Positions 8,109-14,255 of a stretch of 14,255 bases of DNA are shown here, piece by piece; positions within the stretch are counted from its first letter, which is position 1, and every line of letters begins with the position of its first letter. Under the pieces are notes generated by a model. That model was not told the origin of the DNA, did not search any database, and saw nothing but the letters and a program-made list of their open reading frames with translations. The DNA is from Methanosphaera sp. GTDB lineage: Archaea; Methanobacteriota; Methanobacteria; Methanobacteriales; Methanobacteriaceae. Where the stretch lies: assembly GCA_017430835.1 (NCBI GenBank), contig JAFRMD010000138.1:1-14255 (forward strand). Direction: 5' to 3'. The translations under genes and the position numbers were made by a program.

Positions 8109-8888
8109 ATGAGAAAGGAAATTAAAATAGCCATTATCCTACTTGTAATATTATTTGCATTGATAGGGGTCTATTTTGCATTTACACCACAATATAAGAC
8201 TATTAATATGAGTGGTTTTAGCCTAGAAGTACCACAAAGTAATGCAAATGTTGTAAATAATACACCAAACTATAATTCCTATTTGGATACTGAAAATAAT
8301 CTTACAATAAAGACATGGTCATGTCAGAGTTTAACAGATTATGCAGGATCCATTGAAGGAGGACAGGACTTTGCAAAACAATTAATGGAAAACGCAGGAA
8401 CAAACGTGACATACCATAATATGACATTATTCAACAAGAGCGGAACATACACATACTTAAACTCAAGTCCCGAGACTTATTCCATGATTGTCATAACCTC
8501 CGATAATCTGGATACATTAGAACATATAGTAAAAACATTAAAACAGCCAACAATCTCATTTTCAGTAGATGAGATAGCAACATCCAACATTACCGTCAAC
8601 ATGACCACTGAAACCAGCATCAACAATACCAATAATACAACAACCACAACAACACAACAGACAACCCAAAAAACCAGTAAGGGTTCAACCAATAAAAAAA
8701 GCAGTTCATCAAATGATGGCTATTACTATTCTCCACAACATGACGGATACATAAAAGAATATACAGACAGCAATGGAGTAATGCATACAAAATATAAAAG
8801 TGGAGGAGGAGAATCATATAATCCTAAAACAAACGTACTAACATACACAGATAAAAACGGAAGATCCTATGATAATTACATGGGCTAA
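8109..8888 (+). CDS. Unrecognised membrane-anchored protein with Thr-rich linker and repeated Tyr/Gly tail
   Basis: I cannot name this 259-residue protein. Residues 5-25 form a single membrane segment after MRKEIK, placing the rest outside. Residues about 28-150 look like a compact alpha/beta domain (GFSLEVPQSNANVV; then ETYSMIVITSDNLDTLEHIV), broadly like small PsbP- or lipoprotein-type domains seen in other Methanobacteriales (inference). Residues 158-203 are a linker of Thr, Asn, Gln and Ser with several N-x-T sites, probably extended and glycosylated. The tail (204-259) has three short repeats of the type GYIKEYTDSNG, GESYNPKTN, TYTDKNGRSYDNY, which resemble small beta-hairpin or wall-binding repeats. 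GGAG lies nine bases before the ATG and an in-frame TAG lies upstream without another ATG between, so the start is secure. Confidence 0.88.
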   Translation: MRKEIKIAIILLVILFALIGVYFAFTPQYKTINMSGFSLEVPQSNANVVNNTPNYNSYLDTENNLTIKTWSCQSLTDYAGSIEGGQDFAKQLMENAGTNVTYHNMTLFNKSGTYTYLNSSPETYSMIVITSDNLDTLEHIVKTLKQPTISFSVDEIATSNITVNMTTETSINNTNNTTTTTTQQTTQKTSKGSTNKKSSSSNDGYYYSPQHDGYIKEYTDSNGVMHTKYKSGGGESYNPKTNVLTYTDKNGRSYDNYMG

Positions 8889-8889
8889 A

Positions 8890-8979
8890 AAAGATTTGTA
8901 GTTTTTAAATCTTTATCAATCATCCCCCAATTTCTTTAAATTGGGTAGATTGACATAACTTTTTCATTTTCTATTTTTT
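8890..8979 (+). terminator. Two consecutive hairpins and T tracts after the 8109 gene
   Basis: Just past the stop codon, AAAGATTT (8890-8897) pairs with AAATCTTT (8907-8914) across a nine-base loop ending in five T. Next, CCCAATTT (8926-8933) pairs with AAATTGGG (8938-8945) across a CTTT loop, and TCAATC (8916-8921) pairs with GATTGA (8948-8953), extending it to a 14-bp interrupted stem. T tracts follow at 8960-8964 and 8974-8979. This fits a 3' end signal, although it is more structured than most archaeal terminators. Confidence 0.6.
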
Positions 8980-9144
8980 CATCATTTTATTCGTATGCTT
9001 TAACATTGAACCACTCTTCAATCATCCAATAAGAAGTCACATATATTACAGGTAAAAATAACAACAGATTTATTTTATCAACATCTATAAAGGCTATCGA
9101 AACAATCTAAAAAAATAATAAAGGGTGGTGAAAAAAGGGTTTTA

Positions 9145-9300
9145 TTAGAGGATTCTAATTGTAGTTGTAGTATTACGCTGACTCTTATAGGCCAGCCTGT
9201 CCTGGGTTACAATCTCTATGGTCTTATAGTTGCTGTATGCTGGTATGTCAATATTCCTGATGTTTAGAATTCCATCTTTTGCATAATAATATATGCAGGT
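9145..9300 (-). pseudogene. Remnant of an adhesin gene: C-terminal ~50 codons only
   Basis: The minus strand here encodes YYYAKDGILNIRNIDI, then SNYKTIEIVTQDRLAYKSQ and a stop at 9145-9147. It matches the last ~50 residues of the complete adhesin at 3955-6702 at about 37 of 42 positions over the core, and the DNA shares an identical run of about 30 bases (near 9206-9237). The match stops abruptly near 9300; the preceding open frame to 9399 has no adhesin features and is probably chance. The T tracts downstream (9131-9136 and 9109-9115 on the plus strand as A runs) are also like those of the full gene, so the whole 3' end is preserved. It is either the rest of a deleted adhesin gene or a partial duplicate. 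Confidence 0.85.
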
Positions 9301-9867
9301 ACTAGTGAAAAATATACAAATTTTGTAATGATATACTATTAATGTCATGTTTAACAACATTCCTAGATAAAAATTAGTAATGATTGGCAAATGAATCAAA
9401 AGTTCAATATCTCATTTGTATATATTTCTAAACTTATATGAATATACTCATGAGTTCTCGTATAGTTTTAAATTCACAGTCATTAAAATTATCCTTTACA
9501 TTCTAAAATATTTAACACATTCCCTTTACTAACTTATAAAAAAATATATATAACATTAGTATTAGAGATACTTTCAATAGATTAAATGAAGTAGGATAGT
9601 GAATAGACTTTAAAAAAGGAGATAAAAGTCAATTTTAATTATTTGTATATCTATGTTTAGGTGTTAAAATTATCTTCAAAACAATATTACTAACCTAAAT
9701 TAACATCAAAAAAAATTGTATAAACAGTTCTAATATAAATAATACAATCTGCAAATTCAAAAATTTAAGTAATCCAAGTAGAACTCTTCTGTAATCAATT
9801 TTTTTTATTGTGGAAAATAGAAATAATAATATATGTATTAAAAAAACTATGACGGGAATGGATAGAA
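9301..9867. other. AT-rich intergenic region upstream of the nuclease gene
   Basis: No gene can be supported in these 567 bases. An isolated GGAG (9618-9621) lies in the loop of a weak hairpin (GACTTT 9606-9611 with AAAGTC 9625-9630), but no open frame follows. TTTAGGT (9656-9662) and ACCTAAA (9693-9699) form another possible long-loop hairpin. TAATATAT at 9827-9834 is a weak TATA candidate for the gene at 9868. The area may be decayed DNA linked to the adhesin remnant. Confidence 0.5.
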
Positions 9868-12357
9868 ATGACACTATTTAAATTATCACCTTTTGGAACA
9901 TTAGAATATAGTAAATATGGAATCATATTAAACATGCCTTCAAATAACATAACATCTTCATATGATCATATTACTGAAATTGAATTTAAAAATCCATCAT
10001 TATTTAGCAAAGGTAGTATAATTATTAAATTTGATAATAAGCCAACAATTTCATGTAGATTTAAAAAAAAACAACAGAAAGAAGCTAAAAAAGTTTATGG
10101 AGAATTATTAACATTCAAGAATATGAACAATAATCTTATTGAAAACTTTGATGAAAATAACTTAAAATATTGTCACGAGTGTGGAACTAAAAATATTCTA
10201 GCTGCTAGATTTTGTATGAATTGTGGAAATAAATTAATCGAACATGATAACAATAATTATCCTAAAAAGAACGAAAAAATTTCTCATAATTTATCAAATA
10301 ATACTAAAAATAATAATAAACAAGAAATAACTAATTACAATGAATCTAAAGCAAATAAACAAAATATTATGAGTGATGATCAAATTAAAAAAGATTCAAC
10401 ACTCAAGGTGGAAGAAGAAACTGATTCCAAAAATAATCATAATGAAAAAAAGATTGAAATAAGTATAAAAAATATATCTGCTACAGAGATAAAATCAAAA
10501 GGAAAAACTAAATATTCTTATAACTCTAAAGAATTGTTTGTAGAAGAATTAGCCTTGGAATATTATAAAAATAATAATCTTATAGGATTATGGAGTGAAA
10601 ATGATTACTGGTGGTTTATATACGCTTTACTATTTTGGGATATTATTTTCATGAAAACAGATACATTCACACAATTTTCCATGAACAATCCTAATTTTGA
10701 ACAAGCATATAATTTTGCATTAGAATTTAATGGTATACCAAATGATTTTTTCAAAGATACTTTTTATGAAGTAAGAAAAGATGCTATCAAACATAGAATG
10801 ATTGAATTAGAAAAAGCTAATCTTAGTGACGAAATTGAAAATTCATACAATAAACATTATGGTATGTTATGCAGACCTATTCAAAATTGGAATAAATATA
10901 CACTTAATGATTTATTACTTTCAACTAATAACATACAAAATAAGCAATTATTAAGTATAATGGATAGGCTAATAAGAAATTTTAATCAAAATAGAAGTGG
11001 ATTACCGGATTTAACATTAATTGACAACGATAATAATTTATTTTTTGTAGAAGTAAAAAGTAAAAAAGACACACTATCTGAAAATCAAATAAAATGGCAT
11101 GAATATCTGGTTGAAAATGCACGAATTCCTGTTGAAATATTCACTATCAATAAGAGTAGACGACAAATCAATAATTTTTGTGATAAATACAATTTAAACA
11201 TTCAGGTTACTGATGAAAAAGAAATAAGCGAAAAAACATTTAATTTAAAAGATTATGATGATAGAATAGATGATTTAGAATTAACCATAACTACATCAAT
11301 CAAGGATGAATATGAATATGAAAATGAAGAAAAGAAATATAAAGATATTCCTAAACAAATAGGAAATTTATTAAAATACACAATTATATTATATTTAAAA
11401 CAAATACGAGAACATCCAATTAAAATAGATATATGGAAAGTAAACTATTTGGATGAAGACTATTCACCAGAACAAATAACAAATTATGTATTAGAAAAAA
11501 AATATATTAAAAAACCAGAAGGATCAGAATATTTAAGCAACGTACTTAATTCATATACTATTCCCGAATTAAAAGAAGTTTTACGAGAAAAGCATCTTAA
11601 GTTAGGTGGTCGTAAACAAGAATTAGTTGACAGATTATTAGATAATGTTGAGATTAAGGAACTCTGCGATAAGTTCAATAAACCCTATTATATATTAACA
11701 GATAAAGGAATTGATTTAATAAAAGATAATCCTCAAGTTACATTATATAAGGAATTTCTTAAAAACAGTTATGATGATTATGATATAGATGAATATGAAT
11801 CACAATATCAATGTGACAAAAACAACAAAGACCCATTGGAAATTTTAATAAATTATCTGAAATATGAAGGAAATAAATATGCTAATAAGGGGAATTATTG
11901 GTATTATGAATTTTCATCTTTAGAGAGAATAGCAGATATTTATTTCCAAAAAGAAAACTTTGAAAAATCATTAACATATTATTTAAAAGTATTTATTGTT
12001 GATTTGAGTTTATGGGGCAATAATTGTATTAATTTAAATTATATAGATTTACGTGATTATTACATTAATAATCTTTTAAAATCATATACTCAAAGTAATT
12101 TAAATGAAGAGCAATTAAAATATATATTTGAACAAGATTATGATACAATTAACATTCCCGTAATTATCATCTCTAAAGAAGAAATGTTTAATTACTTATT
12201 GGATTTAATCAATGGAACTACAATTAATCAAATAAGTGAAAATATTGAAAAAAGAGTAACAATTCCTGAAGAATTGAAATGGGGCCTACACTATCAGACC
12301 GATGATGAAAAAAATGAATTGATTAAAAAACTCAAGGATTATAAAATATTTAATTAA
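9868..12357 (+). CDS. FAN1-type VRR-NUC nuclease with zinc ribbon and SAP domain
   Basis: An 829-residue single-gene multidomain protein. Residues 1-85 look like a small beta-rich PH-like domain. Residues 102-119 are a zinc ribbon (C102, C105, C116, C119). Residues 126-215 are an Asn/Lys-rich linker. Residues about 221-430 match the FAN1 nuclease: FVEELALEYY, LLFWDIIFM, FYEVRKDAI, then SGLPDLTL, FFVEVKSKKD and LSENQIKW. Candidate catalytic residues are E244, D381, E395, K397 and Q407, the PD-(D/E)XK set of VRR-NUC enzymes such as human FAN1, which cuts branched and cross-linked DNA. Residues about 560-592 form a SAP DNA-binding motif (YTIPELKEVLREKHLKLGG), followed by YYILTDKGIDLI and a helical, TPR-like C-terminus (672-745). 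Known FAN1 has SAP and TPR before the nuclease, so the order here is rearranged. An in-frame TGA shortly upstream makes this ATG the start; the ribosome binding site is poor. One sampled row is about 23% GC. Function is likely repair or defence against damaged or foreign DNA. Confidence 0.92.
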   Translation: MTLFKLSPFGTLEYSKYGIILNMPSNNITSSYDHITEIEFKNPSLFSKGSIIIKFDNKPTISCRFKKKQQKEAKKVYGELLTFKNMNNNLIENFDENNLKYCHECGTKNILAARFCMNCGNKLIEHDNNNYPKKNEKISHNLSNNTKNNNKQEITNYNESKANKQNIMSDDQIKKDSTLKVEEETDSKNNHNEKKIEISIKNISATEIKSKGKTKYSYNSKELFVEELALEYYKNNNLIGLWSENDYWWFIYALLFWDIIFMKTDTFTQFSMNNPNFEQAYNFALEFNGIPNDFFKDTFYEVRKDAIKHRMIELEKANLSDEIENSYNKHYGMLCRPIQNWNKYTLNDLLLSTNNIQNKQLLSIMDRLIRNFNQNRSGLPDLTLIDNDNNLFFVEVKSKKDTLSENQIKWHEYLVENARIPVEIFTINKSRRQINNFCDKYNLNIQVTDEKEISEKTFNLKDYDDRIDDLELTITTSIKDEYEYENEEKKYKDIPKQIGNLLKYTIILYLKQIREHPIKIDIWKVNYLDEDYSPEQITNYVLEKKYIKKPEGSEYLSNVLNSYTIPELKEVLREKHLKLGGRKQELVDRLLDNVEIKELCDKFNKPYYILTDKGIDLIKDNPQVTLYKEFLKNSYDDYDIDEYESQYQCDKNNKDPLEILINYLKYEGNKYANKGNYWYYEFSSLERIADIYFQKENFEKSLTYYLKVFIVDLSLWGNNCINLNYIDLRDYYINNLLKSYTQSNLNEEQLKYIFEQDYDTINIPVIIISKEEMFNYLLDLINGTTINQISENIEKRVTIPEELKWGLHYQTDDEKNELIKKLKDYKIFN

Positions 12358-12729
12358 ATAAGAAATAAATAAATTTGGATAAAATAAAAATTTTTTCAGA
12401 GGATTGTTGACTATTAAATTATAACAAGTAAAGAAGTAATAATTCTATAAAATGTCATATTAGTCTAGAGAATAAGTATATAAACTTCAACATAGATAAC
12501 ATATAATTAGTAAAAGTCCATATTTCTATGGCTTTTGAAAAACATGAATTTATTCTAATTGAAAGTAATAAACTCATTGTTCTTAAAGATATTTGTATTA
12601 CTTTATGTTCGAGAATATTGTTTATATGTAATTTAATGGGGATGAATCTCTAAAAAAGAGTATATTCAATTTATTTTCAAACGATTAATAATATAATTTT
12701 CTTTATGTAATGATTATAAAGTGATAACG
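12358..12729. other. Intergenic region with promoter candidates and a strong hairpin
   Basis: The nuclease gene is followed by a short T6 tract (12391-12396), a weak terminator. TATATAAA (12477-12484) is a good TATA box, and a bulged hairpin begins about 30 bases downstream (separate entry). TAATATAA (about 12690-12697) is a nearer TATA candidate for the gene at 12730. A 41-codon open frame at 12528-12653 has no ribosome binding site and is not called. Confidence 0.5.
12512..12536 (+). other. 10-bp bulged RNA hairpin near a predicted transcription start
   Basis: AAAAG (12512-12516) pairs with CTTTT (12532-12536), and CCATA (12518-12522) pairs with TATGG (12527-12531), with one bulged T at 12517 and a TTTC tetraloop. 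The TATA box at 12477 predicts transcription from about 12505, so the hairpin would sit at the very 5' end of the RNA. It may be a stabilising 5' structure of the leader for the gene at 12730, or the start of a small RNA. Confidence 0.4.
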
Positions 12730-13194
12730 ATGACAGAATTAAAATGTAAAGAATGTGGAAGCACTGATATAGTTCAAGAAGGAACTCAATATCTATGTCA
12801 AGCATGTGGTACAAATTTTTCAGATGAAAACCTGAATCAAGACGAGGTTGAAGAAACAAACAATCAAACACCTCAACAATACGATGGCACAACACAACAA
12901 TATGGTGCTGAACAGCAGAATGATTACAATCAGCAGCAAGTACCTGCAAAAAGAAAAAGTATGATCATTTCAATGATATTATCTATAATACTTGTAGGAT
13001 TTGGATTAGTATATCTAGGATTTATAAAAAGATGGCTGGTTGCACTAGTCATATCTATTGTATTGTCAATATTGTTTTTACCACTAGGTTTCATATGGTT
13101 TTTATACATGTTATATGACACATATGCATGTACTAATGCTATAAATAACGCTCAAGTACTACCTAAATTAGCTGGTTTCATTGACATGGACTAA
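12730..13194 (+). CDS. Zinc-ribbon membrane protein with two TM segments (TM2-like)
   Basis: A 154-residue protein. Residues 6-26 form a zinc ribbon (C6, C9, C23, C26; KCKECG and LCQACG). Residues 32-75 are a Gln/Asn/Glu-rich linker. KRK then leads into two or three close hydrophobic segments (about 78-99 and 103-128) around GFGLVYLGFIKRW, similar to TM2-type membrane hairpins. The final YDTYACTNAINNAQ and C-terminus are probably cytoplasmic. Many archaea have such zinc-ribbon/TM2 proteins, but their role is not established. A GTG at 12721 could extend the frame by three codons, but GTGAT there works better as the ribosome binding site for the ATG at 12730. It follows the nuclease gene on the same strand after 372 bases and has promoter candidates of its own, so it is probably a separate unit. 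Confidence 0.88.
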   Translation: MTELKCKECGSTDIVQEGTQYLCQACGTNFSDENLNQDEVEETNNQTPQQYDGTTQQYGAEQQNDYNQQQVPAKRKSMIISMILSIILVGFGLVYLGFIKRWLVALVISIVLSILFLPLGFIWFLYMLYDTYACTNAINNAQVLPKLAGFIDMD

Positions 13195-13209
13195 ATTTTA
13201 TAAATTACC

Positions 13210-13238
13210 TTTTTTTTAAATTTTTTTATCATTTTTTT
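13210..13238 (+). terminator. Triple poly-T terminator after the zinc-ribbon membrane protein gene
   Basis: Three T tracts of eight (13210-13217), seven (13221-13227) and seven (13232-13238) begin 15 bases after the stop codon. Repeated T tracts without a hairpin are the standard archaeal 3' end signal. Confidence 0.75.
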
Positions 13239-14107
13239 CAACACCAGATATGGATTTTTTCGTGACATAATTTTAATTAAGTGTATGTATATATTGAAAT
13301 TTCATATTTTTAATCGACTCGATTTTTGATAATACTATTTTATTAATCTAATGTTAACATCGTACCGTTTAAAATCTACTTTTTATTATATCAAATACAG
13401 TGATTTATCTTATAATATTTAATCAGTTAAATATTGAAATTATTTATCTCGGATTCTATTATTTTAAAGTAGATATTGAATTTTTATTTTTTCACATATT
13501 CCATGTACATGTATGGATATCGTTTTCGGATAAATGTTGAAAATAGTACTTCTTTACTTTGTGATAATTTTATTTTGAAAAAATAGTTAAAAGGGGATAA
13601 GAAAATGATTTTTATTATATTTAGTATTTGTCAAATGTTATTTTCATATCACTGTTATCCCAGTTATCTAGTTTTCAATGTGTCCTATTGGTGCATATAA
13701 TTCATAAAAACTATTTTAACTTGACAACATTGTCTTAATAATATATTTGATGGGCATATTTGTATTTGTTTGGCATAATATATTTTTATTGTTATTTTTA
13801 GCTGTTAAGAAAGGAATGGTTTGATATTTTGACTAGGGATATTTCCAGTGAATAAATTATGAAATCTCCAATATAATCAATGGATTATTTTTTTGAATTT
13901 TAGCGATAAGATATAATCGTATTTTTATGCCATATGCATTTTATAATAATTTTTTCAGTTATTAAATTTATTTATATATTATTATAAAAATAATGGATTA
14001 TTATTTATTAAAATGTTTAAATAATTATATATTTTTTAAAATTATATTATTGTTATTTTTTTTTATATATTCTGTAAATTTTCTATCCATATAAAAAAAA
14101 TCATTAT

Positions 14108-14132
14108 TTTGGTATTATAGTATATTACCAAA
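14108..14132. promoter_or_regulatory. 25-bp near-perfect palindrome, probable operator
   Basis: TTTGGTATTATA and TATATTACCAAA flank a central G at 14120. The 12-base arms pair at all but one position. The site ends 13 bases before the TATA box of the gene at 14177, in the zone where archaeal regulators bind to affect TBP/TFB recruitment. Beyond it, partial symmetry continues (ATT at 14104-14106 in the left flank against AAT-type bases at 14134-14136). The binding protein cannot be inferred. Confidence 0.6.
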
Positions 14133-14145
14133 CTAAAATGATAGA

Positions 14146-14153
14146 TTTATATA
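14146..14153 (+). promoter_or_regulatory. TATA box of the right-edge gene
   Basis: TTTATATA matches the archaeal consensus exactly. Its centre is about 27 bases before the ATG at 14177, which puts the transcription start at or next to the start codon. The transcript is therefore predicted to be leaderless, in keeping with the lack of any GGAGG or GGTGAT upstream. Confidence 0.75.
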
Positions 14154-14176
14154 CTTCTTTTAACATATAATTATAT

Positions 14177-14255
14177 ATGGCAGGAAAAACTAAAATCAAT
14201 GTATTAAACGTTACAAAAAAAAATGAGCTTGAAGAAGCTATTAGCGAGTATGTTA
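14177..14255 (+). CDS. Start of an unrecognised protein (cut by right edge)
   Basis: Only 26 codons are visible: MAGKTKINVLNVT, then KKNELEEAISEYV, and the frame continues past the edge. It has no signal peptide. A short beta strand followed by a charged helix (ELEEAISEYV) suggests a small cytoplasmic or membrane-tethered domain. I do not recognise it. The perfect TATA box at the leaderless distance and the palindrome upstream support it as a real, regulated gene. Confidence 0.7.
   Translation, partial: MAGKTKINVLNVTKKNELEEAISEYV

Larger units (their letters stand above)
13195..14176. other. Long gene-free, extremely AT-rich region
   Basis: These 982 bases hold no open frame with coding features, no tRNA and no repeat array that I can see. 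The left end has the terminator of the 12730 gene and the right end has a palindrome and promoter for the next gene. A minus-strand stretch at 13621-13674 reads KLDNWDNSDMKITFDKY then stop, but is closed upstream by another stop, so at best it is a dead scrap. Confidence 0.55.

Noticed and set aside
9300..9399. Extension of the adhesin remnant to an 84-codon open frame starting MIHLPIITN
   Set aside because: The first ~35 codons have no similarity to adhesins and no ribosome binding site; the homology stops near 9300.
12528..12653. 41-codon open frame starting MAFEKHEFILIE
   Set aside because: There is no ribosome binding site, the start codon is buried in a hairpin, and the sequence resembles nothing known. 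It could still be a small protein, but nothing supports it.
13502..13511. CATGTACATG palindrome
   Set aside because: It is a perfect 10-bp palindrome but isolated, with no promoter or gene close by; probably chance.
13621..13674. Minus-strand stretch reading KLDNWDNSDMKITFDKY then stop
   Set aside because: It looks protein-like, but a stop codon closes it 18 codons upstream, and no related frame is found nearby.
1..14255. CRISPR array, insertion sequence, integrase, tRNA or rRNA
   Set aside because: Repeats found are coding and in the adhesin genes; no regularly spaced non-coding repeats, transposase motifs or tRNA-like cloverleaf were seen by eye.

Overview
The window looks like chromosomal DNA from a very AT-rich methanogenic archaeon of the order Methanobacteriales, most likely Methanosphaera or a close relative such as Methanobrevibacter. 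Three things point there: large secreted Asn-rich adhesin-like proteins with repeated GGAIYN motifs, archaeal TTTATATA promoter boxes, and GGTGAT/GGAGG ribosome binding sites with poly-T 3' ends. The genus is an inference; there is no rRNA or marker gene to confirm it.

Layout, left to right. (1) The 636-residue N-terminal part of an adhesin-like protein runs off the left edge on the minus strand (1-1908). (2) A plus-strand two-gene operon follows: a TetR-family repressor (2418-3032) overlaps by 4 bases a CPBP-family membrane protease-like protein (3029-3868). It has a perfect TATA box and a small palindrome just past the predicted transcription start. (3) A complete 915-residue adhesin-like protein with a beta-helix half and three Ig-like domains lies convergently on the minus strand (3955-6702). 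(4) Two unrecognised membrane-anchored, outward-facing proteins are divergently transcribed (7190-7798 minus, 8109-8888 plus) around an 8+8 bp inverted repeat. (5) A broken piece of another adhesin gene, only its last ~50 codons plus stop, sits at 9145-9300 on the minus strand. (6) The most notable gene is an 829-residue protein at 9868-12357. It contains a zinc ribbon, a complete FAN1-type VRR-NUC nuclease domain with all expected catalytic residues, and then a SAP DNA-binding motif and a helical C-terminal region. These are the parts of FAN1 DNA-repair nucleases, but with SAP and helices placed after the nuclease instead of before it. (7) A zinc-ribbon/two-TM membrane protein follows (12730-13194). 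(8) About 1 kb of extremely AT-rich non-coding DNA leads to a 25-bp near-perfect palindrome, a perfect TATA box and the first 26 codons of a probably leaderless gene at the right edge (14177).

The genes do not form one pathway. The region reads as an accessory, surface-protein-rich segment with adhesins, envelope proteins and a regulated membrane protease, into which a single-gene DNA-repair or defence nuclease is set. No tRNA, rRNA, CRISPR array, insertion sequence or integrase was seen.
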